Below are positions 1 through 13,504 of a stretch of DNA of 64,000 nt, piece by piece. The notes beneath the pieces were generated by a model that made no database searches, was not told the DNA's origin, and saw only the letters and a program-made list of their open reading frames with translations. The DNA lies in NCBI RefSeq assembly GCF_042453785.1, contig NC_091666.1, positions 28,354,501-28,418,500 of the forward strand, written 5' to 3'. Both the position numbers and the translations under genes were made by a program. Every line of letters begins with the position of its first letter. Position 1 is the stretch's first letter. This DNA comes from Malus domestica (lineage: Eukaryota > Streptophyta > Magnoliopsida > Rosales > Rosaceae).

Positions 1-2
1 TA

Positions 3-1229
3 ATGAGTCATACAATGAAGCTCTGGGAGAGAGTCATTGAGCATAGATTGAGGCAAGAGACACGGGTTTCGGACAACCAATTCGGGTTCATGCCAGGGCG
101 CTCAACCATGGAGGCAATCTATCTCTTACGAAGATTGATGGAAAGATATAGAGATGGGAAAAAGGATTTACACATGGTCTTTATAGATTTGGAAAAAGCG
201 TATGATAGGGTCCCAAGAGACATTCTTTGGAGGATCTTAGAGAAGAAAGGAGTACGAGTAGCATATATCCAAGCTATAAAGGATATGTATGAAGGAGCAA
301 AGACTGCCGTAAGAACTCATGAAGGACAAACCGAAAGCTTTCCCATAACTGTAGGATTACATCAAGGCTCATCCTTAAGTCCTTACCTTTTTGCGTTGGT
401 AGTGGATGAGTTAACAGGACATATTCAAGATGATATTCCTTGGTGTATGCTTTTCGCAGACGATATAGTGTTGATAGATGAAACTCAGGAAGGGGTAAAT
501 GCAAAGCTTAACCTTTGGAGAGAAGTGTTGGAATCTAAAGGTCTTCGCCTAAGCCGATCAAAGACAGAATATATGGAGTGCAAGTTCAGTGCAGATGGAG
601 GCCAAAACGAGTTAGGGGTGAGGATCGGAGATCAAGAAATACCAAAGAGCGATCGTTTTCGTTACCTAGGATCTATCTTGCAAAAGAACGGAGAACTAGA
701 TGGAGATCTCAACCATAGAATACAAGCTGGATGGATGAAGTGGAAGAGTGCATCTGGCGTGTTGTGTGACCGCCGTATGCCACTGAAGCTCAAGGGAAAA
801 TTTTATAGGACGGCAATAAGGCCGGCGATGCTGTATGGCACAGAATGTTGGGCGGTGAAGCATCAACACGTACACAAAATGGGTGTAGCGGAGATGAGGA
901 TGCTTCGTTGGATGTGTGGGCACACGAGAAAGGATAAGATTAGGAATGAGGATATCCGGGGTAAAGTAGGAGTAGCCGAAATTGAAGGAAAGATGAGAGA
1001 AAATCGGTTACGGTGGTTTGGACATGTGCAAAGAAGGCCTACTGACGTTCCGATTAGAAGATGCGACTATGGGACAGAGGTTCAGGGCCGAAGGGGTAGA
1101 GGAAGACCTAGGAAAACTTTGGAAGAGACTCTAAGAAAAGACTTAGAGTACTTGGATCTAACGAAGGACATGACACAGGACCGAGCACAATGGCGTTCTA
1201 AGATTCATATAGCCGATCCCACTCAGTGA
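3..1229 (+). CDS. RTE-clade LINE reverse transcriptase, C-terminal 408 residues (5' partial)
   Basis: The visible part starts within the RT fingers. It contains the RT motifs [21 protein letters not shown] and the catalytic FADD box, followed by the C-terminal region ending HIADPTQ. The upstream endonuclease domain lies outside the window; the copy at 33.1-36.3 kb shows what it would be. The frame is open from the window edge to the stop, so this part of the ORF is undamaged. The family copies its own RNA at a nicked target by target-primed reverse transcription. The first ATG at position 3 is internal to the protein and not a true start. Confidence 0.9.
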   Translation: MSHTMKLWERVIEHRLRQETRVSDNQFGFMPGRSTMEAIYLLRRLMERYRDGKKDLHMVFIDLEKAYDRVPRDILWRILEKKGVRVAYIQAIKDMYEGAKTAVRTHEGQTESFPITVGLHQGSSLSPYLFALVVDELTGHIQDDIPWCMLFADDIVLIDETQEGVNAKLNLWREVLESKGLRLSRSKTEYMECKFSADGGQNELGVRIGDQEIPKSDRFRYLGSILQKNGELDGDLNHRIQAGWMKWKSASGVLCDRRMPLKLKGKFYRTAIRPAMLYGTECWAVKHQHVHKMGVAEMRMLRWMCGHTRKDKIRNEDIRGKVGVAEIEGKMRENRLRWFGHVQRRPTDVPIRRCDYGTEVQGRRGRGRPRKTLEETLRKDLEYLDLTKDMTQDRAQWRSKIHIADPTQ

Positions 1230-1489
1230 CTTGGATTTTCCAAGTCTCCAACCGAGAAGTTTTCCTCACTCGAAAAATTAAGGGAACACTACCCCAACCT
1301 ACATGCTCCACTCAGAAAGCTTCAACATACAAGCTTCAACAAAAGAAAATTCAAAGAACTTAGCGAAGAAGGCTTTGGTGTATTTAACACAATACGTTGA
1401 AATGAAGGAAAACTTATTTATTGATATCCCCGATAAGCTACAAATATGTACATATACATGAGTCAAAATAAACAAACAAGATGGAGCAT

Positions 1490-2164
1490 TCACAAATGTT
1501 GCTTAGGAGAAGTCTCAGCAGTCGGTAGAGCCCCAGAAAGAGAAGGCATCGGAGGGGGATCATCCGGAGCCTCAGTACTGGACAGAACCCTAGAAGGAGG
1601 AGGCATCAGAGGTTGATCATTTGGAGCTTCATTACGCGGTACAGCCCCAGAAGACGAAGGCAATAAATGCCTTTGGAACAAACCCACAAATCTCTGATGA
1701 TCAAGTAAAACCTGACCATCAGTTTCCTTCATCTGGTCAAGCTTCCTCTTCATGTTTGTAGCATAGTCATGTGCGAGCCGGTGCAACTGTTTATTCTCAT
1801 GCTTGAGCCCTCTAATCTCCTGTTTGAGACTCATCACTTCGGCCGCCAATGATTCAACTTGGCGGGTTCGAGCAAATAGGCGTTGGGCCATATTAGACAC
1901 AGAACCTGCACACTGAACACTGAGAGCCAGTGAATCCTTAACAGCTAACTCATCAGACCGTTTGGAAAGTAGTCTGTTATCTTTGGGAGTGAGAAGGTTC
2001 CTGGCCACCACCGCAGCGGTCATATCATTCTTCATCACGGAATCCCCAACGGTAAGAGGACCAGTAGGGGAGACGAAGGATGGGCGCCATATGTTGTCTG
2101 GAGAAGGCGGGGCTGCCTCTTCAACAAGGTTCAAGTCAAAACGACGGTCGGAGGGGCCAGACAT
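1490..2164 (-). CDS. Transposon-borne coiled-coil protein of unknown function (left copy)
   Basis: This 224-residue ORF is antisense to the surrounding LINE. The ATG at 2164 follows an A-rich context (GAAAATG). The N-terminus is RRFDLNLVEE, whose FDLNL core resembles plant EAR repression motifs but lacks the usual following proline. Residues about 95-150 are rich in heptad-like Leu/Lys/Glu and should form a coiled coil. The C-terminal 60 residues are Pro/Ser-rich with a repeated EAP(N/D)D-type motif. I recognise no enzymatic domain and assign no function. The right copy (32214-32888) differs at only a few residues (T/S, D/N, M/V and H/P near the end), so the frame has stayed open in two separate insertions. 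Confidence 0.7.
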   Translation of the reverse strand: MSGPSDRRFDLNLVEEAAPPSPDNIWRPSFVSPTGPLTVGDSVMKNDMTAAVVARNLLTPKDNRLLSKRSDELAVKDSLALSVQCAGSVSNMAQRLFARTRQVESLAAEVMSLKQEIRGLKHENKQLHRLAHDYATNMKRKLDQMKETDGQVLLDHQRFVGLFQRHLLPSSSGAVPRNEAPNDQPLMPPPSRVLSSTEAPDDPPPMPSLSGALPTAETSPKQHL

Positions 2165-2299
2165 TTTCAAAGGTATTGAAGAGAGAAGAGGTCGGACAAA
2201 TCAAGATCTTAGAAGTGCAAGAATGGAGCTTCTACTGGTGGAGATTCAAGTGTGCTTTGGAACTTAATGTCAGCCCCTATAAAAAGCTGCACTCGACGG

Positions 2300-2550
2300 A
2301 GCTTCAGACATCGAAGAGGCGCCTGCTCAGAAATCGAAGAGGCGTTTGCTTTCTCAAAAGCTGGGCTGCTTAGAGACCACGAGGGTTGATCTCATAAATC
2401 GAAGAGGTGTTTGCTTTCTCAAAAGTTGGGCTGCTCAAAGACCACGAAAGCCGATCTCAGAAATCGAAGAGGTGCTCGCTTCCTCAAAAGCTGGGCTCCT
2501 CAGAGACCACGAGGGCCGATCTCAGAAATCAAAGAGGCACCTACTTTTCC
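2300..2550 (+). repeat. Tandem repeat A, about 65 bp units, in the LINE passenger
   Basis: About four imperfect units contain 'AAATCGAAGAGG', a TTGCTTTCTCAAAAGCTGGGCT block and 'AGACCACGAGGGCCGATCTC'. The inverted right copy carries the same family at about 31840-32080 with a different number of units. The array sits immediately upstream of the coiled-coil ORF in that ORF's own orientation. Several apparent short proteins here are just the repeat translated in different frames. Confidence 0.8.
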
Positions 2551-4120
2551 AGCCTTGTCAGCACCTGTCACACGCACACTCAACTTTGCGGAAATTATGG
2601 GTATTCTGTCGAAGACTTCTGGGGAAGTAGAAAACACATGAATCTTACTGTCCAATCACCCACTTCCCACACACAGCAATAGCTCATGGGTACCACAGAT
2701 AACTTTGCCAAAGTTCTCTGCCAAAGTTGAGCACGTGAAGCTTGCAGCTCCCACTACATCGCTCTGACCAAGAAGGGTAAAAGAATAGCAAAGAAACAGC
2801 ACTAACAAAGTTTAGACCCATAAATTTTGAAGATCTAGCTACCATATTATTACCCACAAGGGTAAAGGAACAGTACCACTGTTGGATAATTGGAAAGTCC
2901 CTGTGTGTCAACCTCTGTGCCTCGTGGCAAGGTAGACTAGCAAACATGCCCAACCTTTACTCACATTCGAGAAAACACTCCCAATAAGATTGCTTGCTCC
3001 AAAATCGAAGAGGCACCGTCCTCCGAATCTCGAGAGCCAGACTCCCAACATGACTACTTTCTCAAAAATCGAAGAGAGGGTAAAGGAACAGTACCATTGC
3101 TGGATAATTGGAAAGTCCCTGTGTGTCAACCTCTGTGCTTCGTGGTAAGGTAGACTAGCAAACATGCCCAACCTTTACTCACATTCGAGAAAACACTCCC
3201 AACAAGATTGCTTGCTCCAAAATCGAAGAGGCACCGCCCTCCGAATCTCGAGAGCCAGACTCCCAACATGATTACTTTCTCAAAAATCGAAGAGACACTG
3301 CTCCCCGAATCTCGAGAGCCAGACCCCCAGCATGATTGCTTTCTCAAAAATCGAAGAGGCATCGTTCTCCGAATCAATCGAAGAGGCGCTCGCTTTCTCA
3401 AAAGCTGGGCTGCTCAGAGACCACGAGGGCCGATCTCAGAAATCAAAGAGGCACCTTCTTTTCTAGCCTTGTCAGCACCTGTCACACGCACACTCAGCTT
3501 TGCGGAAATTATGGGCATTCTGTCGAAGACTTCTGGTGAAGTAGAAAGCACATGAATCTTACTGTTCAATCACCCACTTCCCACACGCAACAATAGCTGA
3601 TGGGTACCACAGATAACTTTGTCAAAGTCTCTGCCAAAGTTGAGCACGTGAAGCTTGCAGCTCCCACTACATCGCTCTGACCAAGAAAGGTAAAAGAATA
3701 GCAAAGAAACAGCACTAACAAAGTTTAGACAGTTAAATTTTGAAGGTCTAGCTACCATATTATTACCCACAAGGGTAAAGGAACAGTACCACTGCTGGAT
3801 AATTGGAAAGTCCCTGTGTGTCAACCTCCGTGCTTCGTGGCAAGGTAGACTAGCAAACATGCCCAACCTTTACTCACATCCGAGAAAACACTCCCAACAA
3901 GATTGCTTACTCCAAAATCGAAGAGGCACCGCCTTCCGAATCTCGAGAGCCAGACTCCCAACATGATTACTTTCTTAAAAATCGAAGAGACACTGCTCCC
4001 CGAATCTCGAGAGCCAGACCCCCACCATGATTGCTTTCTCAAAAATCGAAGAAGCATCGTTCTCCGAATCTCGAGAGCCAGATACCAGATACCACTTTTT
4101 CAAAGTGCTCTGACAGAGTT
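2551..4120 (+). repeat. Tandem repeat B (about 65 bp) within a roughly 914 bp duplicated block
   Basis: A segment starting AGCCTTGTCAGCACCTGTCA at 2551 recurs at 3465, an offset of 914 bp. Both copies run through the same order of motifs (TGCGGAAATTATGGG, the ACATCGCTCTGACCAAGAA region, GGTAAAGGAACAGTACCA). Within and after each block are 65 bp units containing 'AATCGAAGAGGCACCG', 'CGAATCTCGAGAGCCAGAC' and 'CCCAACATGATTACTTTCTC', at about 2998-3080, 3215-3370 and 3910-4085. The right-hand composite has fewer blocks, so the array expands or contracts between copies. Confidence 0.75.
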
Positions 4121-5484
4121 AAAACATGTGAAGCTGGCAGCTCCCACTACCGTGCTATGACCAAGCAGGGTAAAGGAATAGCATTACTACTTGTTGTTAG
4201 GGAGACTCCTATATATGTCGACCTCCATCCCCAACGGACAGGCAGACCTGCAAAAATGCTCAACCCTTCCTCATATCTGAGAGGGCACTCCCAACGAAGC
4301 CTTTCGAAATATTCAGCTTTCTTTCCCCCCGATAATACCTCTGCAAACAAGCTATACTAGAGCAAGAATATCTCATATCATCAGGGTTAAAAGCAAGAGT
4401 ATCCCATATCATGCTTTTTCCCTGTCTTTTCCTTTGGCCTTGTTTTTACCTGCAAGACAAGGAGAAAGAGAGCAATCAGTCAGCACTTGAAATCAAGCTC
4501 CCAGCCAGGAACTGACAGCCTGGAACCCCTTACCTGATTACTTACCTGGCATTGCTCTCGAGTACTCATCTTCAACATCTTATGTTGCCAGGGAAGATAC
4601 CGCATCTGCTTGAGGAACAGATAGGGCAAGTGCGAAGGATACAAGGAAGCATGTGGAGACAAGCGTAACAGCACACGTGCCGATCCATCCATTACTCTGT
4701 CAAAAGTAAAAGTATCCCATATCAGCAGGGTCGAACGTACTCTAGATTTGATGGACTTGTTTTGACCCTCAAATTCTTCAGTCGGCCTTATACTCTGGAG
4801 GAAACCAGAAAACCCTCCAGCTCAGTTCAAGAATAAGCCTGTGGAAAGTTACTTCTTCAAAAGCAAAAGTATCCCATATCATCTCTTCTCATTTTTCTTC
4901 TCTTTATTCTTCATGCTGCTGCAAGATGGGGAGAAGGTGAACAATCAGCCGGAGCTCTGATTGCTTACCTTGTCTGTCACCTCTTTCAGCAAATCCCCTA
5001 GCTCGGCGACTTGGGGGACTCCTACTACATGGTTTGTATCGCGCTTGACCAAGCCTGAAACTACAAGTAAGCTTCAAGTGAAATTGATACATTACCTTGT
5101 GCATCTCCACCAGTTAAAGATACCACCCCTGGATGGAGGAAGAGTACTTCTAGAGAAGCTGCCACATCTACCTATGAGACAGATAAGGCAAGTCGATACC
5201 ACACTCTGATACTTAGAAGTTTCATGATTACGAGATCATTCTCCCACAATATTTCCTAATGTCATTTGTACTCTAATGTCATTTGTACTAAATCATTCAC
5301 TTGTACTCACTAAAGGAGAGCTTGAACCTATGTACTTGTGTAAACCCTTCGCAATTAATGAGAACTCTTCTATTCCGTGGACGTAGCCAATCTGGGTGAA
5401 CCACGTACATCTTGTGTTTGCGTTCCTATCTCTATCCATTTATATACTTATCCACACTAATGACCGGAGCAATTTAGCGAAGAT

Positions 5485-6100
5485 CACAAAAAGCGACCGT
5501 TTTCGCTACCTAGGATCTATCTTACAAGAGAACGGAGAATTAGATGGAGATCTCAACCATAGAATACGAGCTGGATGGATGAAGTGTAAGAGTGCATCCA
5601 GCATGTTGTGTGACCGTCGTAGGCCACTGAAGCTCAAGGGAAAATTTTATAAGACGGCAATAAGGCCAGCGATGTTGTATGGCACAAAATGTTGGGCGGT
5701 GAAACATCAACACGTACACAAAATGGGTGTAGCAGAGATGAGGATGCTTCGTGGGATGTGTGGGCACACGAGAAAGGATAAGATTGAGAATGAGGATATC
5801 CGAGGTAAAGTAGGAGTAGCCGAAATTGAAGGAAAGATGAGAGAAAATCGGTTCCGGTGATTTGGACATGTGCAAAGAAGGCCGACTGACGTTCCGGTTC
5901 GAAGATGTGACTACGGGACAGAGGTTCAGGGCCGAAGGGGTAGAGGAAGACCTAGGAAAACTTTGGAAGAGACTCTAAGAAAAGGCTTAGAGTACTTGGA
6001 TCTAACGGAGGACATGACACAAAACCGAGCGCAATGGCGTTCTAGGATTCATATAGCCGACCCCACTTAGTGGGAAAAGGCTTTGTTGTTGTTGTTGTTG
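5485..6100 (+). pseudogene. Second partial LINE 3' end and (TTG)n tail of the left composite
   Basis: From about 5490 the sequence matches the RTE ORF from the [10 protein letters not shown] region to HIADPT, then 'CACTTAGTGGGAAAAGG' and (TTG)n. A TGG to TGA change truncates it after MRENRFR at about 5860; the rest reopens at 5870-6070. It differs from the equivalent part of the upstream ORF at many sites (for example CDRRRPL instead of CDRRMPL), so it derives from a different LINE lineage rather than a recent local duplication. It supplies the 3' end normally recognised by the LINE machinery. Confidence 0.8.
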
Positions 6101-6332
6101 TATTGTGCTCGCCCATAATTCAGCGAGAATATTTTATCAAAATCTAGTTGGTTTTGGTGTGACCATTCACTTTGTCTAAGTTCAAGAAGCATGTGTTTGT
6201 ATGGCTGTCACCTTTATGAATTGCAATATTAAAAGCCTTGAGACTGTTTACAATATGCATTTTCGCTGTGTATTCTAGTCGTTCATGTTGATTACTTTTG
6301 TTCACACCAATAATTTTATGCATTCGCTCTAG

Positions 6333-8224
<1,892 letters not shown>

Positions 8225-8236
8225 CTCCCCCTCAAA

Positions 8237-11200
8237 TCAAAACGCCTTCATTCCTAGCATGTCACGCAGCAGCCGGAATGATTCAATTGGCAGTGGCTTT
8301 GTGAAGATGTCAGCCACTTGTTCCTTGGTGTGACAATAGATAAGCTCAATTGTCTTTTGCTTCACATGATCCCTCAGAAAATGGAACCTGGTATCGATGT
8401 GCTTGCTCCTTCCATGTTGAACAGGATTCTTTGCAAGCTTGATTGCAGACATGTTATCCACATGAATCACAGTAGATTCCACTTGTGGATGACATAAAGA
8501 TTTCAACAGATTTCTTAACCAAATTGCCTCACACACAGTTGAGGCTGCAGCAACGTACTTGGCTTCACACGATGACAGAGCAATAATTGATTGCTTCTTT
8601 GAAGTCCATGAGAAAACTGTTGATCCTAGAAAAAACACATAGCCAGTTGTGCTTTTTCTTTCATCTTGGTCACCTCCCCAATCACTATCTGAATAACCAA
8701 ATAATTTTGCATCTTCACCAAAATTATAAAACAGACCATAGTTTAGAGTGCCTCTTATGTACCTCAAAATTCTCTTGGCAACCAGCCAATGAGACTCCTT
8801 TGGTGTTTCCATGTACCGACTCACGAGTCCAACACCATAAACTATATCCGGTCTTGTGATTGTAAGGTACCTCAAACTTCCAACGAGGCTTTTGTACACG
8901 GTTGAGTTTACAAGCTCACCTTCTCCTTCCTTGGACAGTTTCAATCCAGTTGCAACTGGAGTGTTGACAGCATTGCACTTGTCCATATTGAACTTCTCCA
9001 ATATAGCTCTCATGTACTTTTGTTGAGAGATGTAGATACCGTCACTTTCTTGCTTCACCTCTATGCCAAGAAAGTATGACATTAATCCATTGTCAGTCAT
9101 CTCGAATTCACTGAACATGGATTGGTTGAACTCACAGAACATTGCTTCATTGTTTCCTGTAAACAACAAGTCATCTACATAGAGACAAATAATTAAGAAC
9201 TCCCCTTTTTCACCGTTCTTCATGTAAACTGAATGCTCGTATGGACATTTCTGAAATCCATTTTGGTGAAGGTAGTTATCAATCCTTGAGTTCCAAGCTC
9301 GCGGTGCTTGCTTGAGGCCATACAAAGCATTCTTCAAAAGATACACCTTATCTTCTTCTCCTTGTACTTGGAAGCCTTCTGGTTGTTCCACGTACACTTC
9401 TTCCTCAAGTACTCCATTAAGGAAGGCTGACTTGACATCTAGTTGATAAATTTTCCATTTATGATGAGCGGCAAGAGAGATTAGCAATCTTACTGTGTCA
9501 AGTCTTGCAACTGGAGCATAGACTTCATCATAGTCCACTCCATACTTCTGTTTGTAGCCCTTTGCTACAAGCCTTGATTTGAACCGATCCACATTTCCAT
9601 CTGCAGTGCGCTTGATCTTGTACACCCACTTGACACCAATAGCCTTCTGATTTGGTGGGAGCTTTGTCAACTCCCAAGTGTCATTCTTCTCGATGGCATG
9701 GATTTCTTCCTCCATGGCTATTCTCCAACGATCTTCTTCCACAGCTTCATTGAATGAGAGAGGCTCATGGTCTGCGTACAAGCAGAAAAGATTGTTTTCT
9801 TCTTCTTCTTCTTGTCCATATATCTCAGTGAGACTTCTTAGCCTCACTGGAGTTGATGAGCTGCTTTCCTCACTGGATGTAGGATCACTCCTTGCAATTC
9901 TGTGCACTGGAGTTGTTGTGGTTATTTGAGCAGGCTGTTGCTCGACAGGTGGTACAAATTCTGGTTCTTCAAAATTAGTGGAAACAATCTTCTCTTTACT
10001 GACTTCTTTGTTGTTCCACTTCCATGCATCTTCCTCACTGAAGATAACATCTCTACTAACCACTAATTTGCCAGTTAGTGGGTTGTAGAGCTTATATGCC
10101 TTGGACTCTTCACTATAGCCCACAAACACACATTTTTCACCTCGATCATCGAGTTTCCTCCTCTTGGCTTCTGGAACCTGAGCATATGCAACACACCCAA
10201 AAAATCTTAGGTGTGCAACATTCGGCTTGTATCCACTACAAGCCTCTTGTGGTGTCATCCTCTTGACACTCTTTGTTGGACATCGATTCAACAAATAAAT
10301 CGAACAAGCTACAGCTTCTGCCCACAATTCTTTTGGCAAATTCTTCTCCTTAAGCATGGACCTTGTCATGTCAAGGATGGTTCGATTCTTTCTTTCGGCT
10401 ATCCCATTTTGCTGTGGGGTATAGGCAGTAGTCAGTTGATGCCTAATTCCTTGCTCCTTGCAGTATGCTTGGAAAGCATTGGAGGTGTACTCTCCACCTC
10501 TATCTGATCTCACAGCCACAAGCTTGTGGTTGCTTTCAGCCTCTGTGAGTGCCTTGAACTCCTTGAAAACTTTTAGGCCAGCTGACTTCTCCTTGAGAAA
10601 ATAGACCCAAGTCTTCCTACTGAAATCATCAATGAAGGTAATAAAATACCTATTACCTCCATAGGACATAGGATCTAACGGACCACATATATCCGTATGT
10701 ACCAACTGCAGTGGTGTTTTTGCTCTCCATGCATCACCAACAGGGAATGTGAGCCGTGTTTGCTTGCCAAGCACACAACCTTCACATACTTGGCGTGTGG
10801 CTTCAATCTGGGGTAGACCACGAACCATTCCTCCACTTGACAGCAACTTTAGGCCATTGAAATGAAGATGGCCAAACCGAAGATGCCATTTCCATGACTC
10901 ATCTTCCATGACACCGATGTTGCAACTCCCAATCTTTGTGTTCAACTTCAACGGGAACATTCGGTTCTTTGACATTTGAACACGTGCAATAAGTTTTCTC
11001 CTTGCATTCCTGAGAGTGAGAAACATATCCTCCATATGTATAATATACCCTTTCTGAAGCAGTTGACCAATGCTCAGAATGTTGCTCTTCATTCCTGGTA
11101 TGTAGTAGGTATCGGAGATGTATTCTTCTCTACCATCATTCTGGATGATTTTGATCTTTCCTTTGCCTTCAACTGGCAACTTTGAGGAGTCACCAAGACT

Positions 11201-12259
11201 CACAGATCCATAAGGCCCATCTTTGAGTTCGGCAAAAAACTCTTTCTTTCCACACATATGGTTGCTTGCACCAAAGTCCAAATACCAAACATCTTGTTGG
11301 TTACTGGAATCATGGTGTGCTAGTAAGACTGTAAATTCCTCACCAGCATTTCCACTTGATTCTACCATGTTGACATGCTCACCATTTTTATATGAACATT
11401 CATTGGCATAATGTCCATATTGCTTGCAACTGTGACACTGGATATGTGCCTTTCCTCGAGTAGATCTCCATTCCTGAGACTGACCTCGATTTTGTGCATA
11501 GCCTCGACCTCTTCCTCGGGCTCGTCCTCGGCTACGGTTGGATGAATTCCCACGACGTGAGTTCCACTGCCCACGACCTCCATTTGGTTTGTCAATATTC
11601 AACTTTGACTTCAAAGCTTGCTCTAGCGTTGTGGGGCGTGCATTCTTCTGAATACGTTGCTCGTGAACTAGGAGGGATCCTAGTAGCTCTTCTGCGCTCA
11701 TCGCCTCCAAATCCTTGGATTCCTCAATGGCAGTCACCACATGCTCAAACTTAGATGTGAGTGACCGGAGTATCTTCTCCACAACTCGTACTTCATCGAG
11801 TCTCTCGCCATTTATCCTCATCTGATTTACTACCACAATGAGCCTTGAGTGATAGTCGGAGATGCTCTCCCCTTCATTCATGTGAGCAGTTTCAAAATCT
11901 GCTCGAAGTGACTGTAACCTCACTTTCTTGACTCTATCTACTCCTTTGTAGATTGTACTGAGTGTGTCCCATACTTGCTTGCTTGTTGTTGCTTCTGCAA
12001 CCTTCTCGAACGTTGAATCTTCTAGACCCTGGTATAGAAGATACAGCGTCTTCTGGTCCTTCTTTCGTAAGTCCTTGAGAGTGTTCCTTTGTTCTGCAGT
12101 ATATGCGGCTTCTTGATCGGCAGTGGGTACAACATACCCATTACTGACAACTTCCCATAGCTCTGGTGATCCAAACAATGCTTTGAATTGGATGCACCAT
12201 CTTTCATAATTTTCTTTCTTCAATGTGGGAACCTGGAGCTGCACTAAGTTGGACGCCAT
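8237..12259 (-). CDS. Ty1-copia Gag-Pol polyprotein, 1340 residues, intact
   Basis: One open frame runs from [11 protein letters not shown] at 12259. In order it has a UBN2-type Gag (about 1-215), an Arg/Gly-rich stretch, and a CCHC zinc knuckle with C275, C278, H283 and C288. Next is the protease (DFGAS, D328), then a GAG-pre-integrase zinc region (HLRFGH...CEGCVLGK) and an integrase with D523, D586 and E622. The RVT_2 reverse transcriptase has D941 and YVDD at 1027-1030. RNase H has SDSDWGGD and the usual LSSCEAKY and [11 protein letters not shown] blocks. Domain order integrase-before-RT defines the copia type. No stop or frameshift is present, so the element looks competent to make its proteins. 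Confidence 0.97.
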   Translation of the reverse strand: MASNLVQLQVPTLKKENYERWCIQFKALFGSPELWEVVSNGYVVPTADQEAAYTAEQRNTLKDLRKKDQKTLYLLYQGLEDSTFEKVAEATTSKQVWDTLSTIYKGVDRVKKVRLQSLRADFETAHMNEGESISDYHSRLIVVVNQMRINGERLDEVRVVEKILRSLTSKFEHVVTAIEESKDLEAMSAEELLGSLLVHEQRIQKNARPTTLEQALKSKLNIDKPNGGRGQWNSRRGNSSNRSRGRARGRGRGYAQNRGQSQEWRSTRGKAHIQCHSCKQYGHYANECSYKNGEHVNMVESSGNAGEEFTVLLAHHDSSNQQDVWYLDFGASNHMCGKKEFFAELKDGPYGSVSLGDSSKLPVEGKGKIKIIQNDGREEYISDTYYIPGMKSNILSIGQLLQKGYIIHMEDMFLTLRNARRKLIARVQMSKNRMFPLKLNTKIGSCNIGVMEDESWKWHLRFGHLHFNGLKLLSSGGMVRGLPQIEATRQVCEGCVLGKQTRLTFPVGDAWRAKTPLQLVHTDICGPLDPMSYGGNRYFITFIDDFSRKTWVYFLKEKSAGLKVFKEFKALTEAESNHKLVAVRSDRGGEYTSNAFQAYCKEQGIRHQLTTAYTPQQNGIAERKNRTILDMTRSMLKEKNLPKELWAEAVACSIYLLNRCPTKSVKRMTPQEACSGYKPNVAHLRFFGCVAYAQVPEAKRRKLDDRGEKCVFVGYSEESKAYKLYNPLTGKLVVSRDVIFSEEDAWKWNNKEVSKEKIVSTNFEEPEFVPPVEQQPAQITTTTPVHRIARSDPTSSEESSSSTPVRLRSLTEIYGQEEEEENNLFCLYADHEPLSFNEAVEEDRWRIAMEEEIHAIEKNDTWELTKLPPNQKAIGVKWVYKIKRTADGNVDRFKSRLVAKGYKQKYGVDYDEVYAPVARLDTVRLLISLAAHHKWKIYQLDVKSAFLNGVLEEEVYVEQPEGFQVQGEEDKVYLLKNALYGLKQAPRAWNSRIDNYLHQNGFQKCPYEHSVYMKNGEKGEFLIICLYVDDLLFTGNNEAMFCEFNQSMFSEFEMTDNGLMSYFLGIEVKQESDGIYISQQKYMRAILEKFNMDKCNAVNTPVATGLKLSKEGEGELVNSTVYKSLVGSLRYLTITRPDIVYGVGLVSRYMETPKESHWLVAKRILRYIRGTLNYGLFYNFGEDAKLFGYSDSDWGGDQDERKSTTGYVFFLGSTVFSWTSKKQSIIALSSCEAKYVAAASTVCEAIWLRNLLKSLCHPQVESTVIHVDNMSAIKLAKNPVQHGRSKHIDTRFHFLRDHVKQKTIELIYCHTKEQVADIFTKPLPIESFRLLRDMLGMKAF

Positions 12260-12288
12260 AACTGCTGCACTTGCCAGAATGGTATTCT

Positions 12289-12301
12289 GGTTCTGATACC
12301 A
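12289..12301 (-). other. Primer-binding site of copia no. 1
   Basis: On the minus strand the sequence next to the 5' LTR is TGGTATCAGAACC. It is complementary to the 3' end of initiator methionine tRNA with one departure from the common TGGTATCAGAGC form. Confidence 0.85.
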
Positions 12302-12303
12302 AT

Positions 12304-12830
12304 TGTTGGTATTTAAAAGTTTACAAACTCAATACCAATTATGTGGGTGATAGGTTTTCTAACTCTATCACACCTTTCTCTCTTTTACTCTCTTTGAAAA
12401 TGGACCGATAGAAAGAAAAAACAGCAAGCTTCTTAAAGAGACAAGTACTTGATATATTAAAAGAGTTTCAACTCTATTGCTGAAATATGGAATGGAATTA
12501 CAAAGAGCCTTACGGAAGGCCTTCTTATACTTGCAAAAGCAAGAGAACCACACAAGTGGTTTTCATAAACAAATGCAAACAAAGACTTTCTAGACTTAGC
12601 TAGTGGAAAACTATCTATGCAAAATAAAATAAAGAGGTTCAAAGTCTTTACTTGCAGCAGTTTTAGACTATTGAACACACACACACTACTTTATACTAGT
12701 GGTTTACAACCATATTTCGGCTAGCACAAAAGAGAAGCATTAATTTGGGCAAGTGCAGGAAGTATGAGTCAAAAGAAACAGCTAGCAGCCCACTAACATT
12801 GAAATAATGTTTTTATTTGAACTTCCAACA
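12304..12830 (-). repeat. 5' LTR of copia no. 1 (527 bp)
   Basis: It has the same termini as the left LTR. It should contain the element's promoter, read toward lower coordinates. The primer-binding site lies directly inside it. Confidence 0.95.
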
Positions 12831-12943
12831 CAGGTATGTGGGTAGTCATTCTTGTTTGAATGTGTTTTATGCAACTGAGGCTACAAACATGACCCCTCAA
12901 ATCCCTAGAAAAAATCTTTACTGAACATTCTTGCTGGTTCTAG

Positions 12944-13470
12944 GACATACATCACAAAATTAGGCCAGACCAAGTGGAGCATGTTCGTCCTGATTATATG
13001 GCAAATCAAGGATGGCAAACATTCCTTTCATATGAAGATACTCGCTAGGTATTTGTTCTTTATATGTGAGAGAGTGCTTCACCACACGAAATGTTCATTC
13101 TATTCTTGTCATGTGCAGAAGTGTTGAGCGAAAAACTTAAAAAGATTATGATTGTAATATTGAGTAGAATATCTAATTTAATTTCGCTTCAGCATATATA
13201 GATGAAGTGAGGATCTCACTTTTCCAGAACTTCTTGTTTCTCTGATTTGCTTAGTAATTTGTGCACAGAATCTTAAGGCATGGGTTTTACCAATCGAGCA
13301 GGTTGTCTATACTGACACTTAACCATGATTTGTTTTTCTTCCTTTTGTAAACAGGATATTCTAGTTGGGTTACTACGATTAAGAAAGTGTGGCCGGAACA
13401 CTACTTGTCCCGAACTCATGGGGAAATGTTCTATTGTTCGTGAACTCCATGTTTATGGGACTGCTGAAAG
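12944..13470 (+). pseudogene. ELP3: ELP3 pseudogene, further 3' exons
   Basis: Exon 12944-13048 reads [18 protein letters not shown], then [16 protein letters not shown], and ends in TAG where the family has Gln (CAG) before the splice site. Exon 13355 to about 13467 reads [19 protein letters not shown] then [18 protein letters not shown], the start of the GNAT acetyltransferase domain. The expected continuation (VPVHGRD and the acetyl-CoA site) is missing. The sequence breaks off and about 35 bp later the HemW-like reading frame starts. Between 12836 and 12943 is the intron whose donor was cut by the copia insertion. Confidence 0.88.
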
Positions 13471-13504
13471 CTATTGGCTGGCTCTCCTCGTTCCGACTCC
13501 ATTA

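Larger units (their letters stand above)
1..6100 (+). mobile_element. Composite RTE-type LINE, left copy (5' part outside window)
   Basis: Three modules lie in one orientation. First is the RTE reverse-transcriptase ORF, read through to its stop at 1229. Next is about 4.2 kb of non-LINE sequence carrying an antisense ORF and tandem repeats. Last is a second, partial LINE 3' end (from about 5485) finishing in a (TTG)n tail at about 6082-6100, as plant RTE elements do. The overlap between the ORF end (about 640-1229) and the tail module (about 5490-6070) means this is not a simple insertion into one LINE, which would not repeat that stretch. The same architecture recurs inverted at 28.8-36.4 kb. 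The 5' end and its target duplication are off the window, so this copy's insertion boundary cannot be verified. Confidence 0.8.

Noticed and set aside
2080..3555. Short proteins with KSKRR/QKLGCSETTR-like repeats
   Set aside because: They are translations of the tandem repeat in several frames and change frame between units.
2300..4120. CRISPR-like array of 65 bp repeats
   Set aside because: The units are directly adjacent without unique spacers, the setting is a plant transposon, and the repeats drift as ordinary tandem duplications.
9678..11754. Plus-strand ORFs within copia no. 1
   Set aside because: They are shadows of the gag-pol frame with low-complexity translations.
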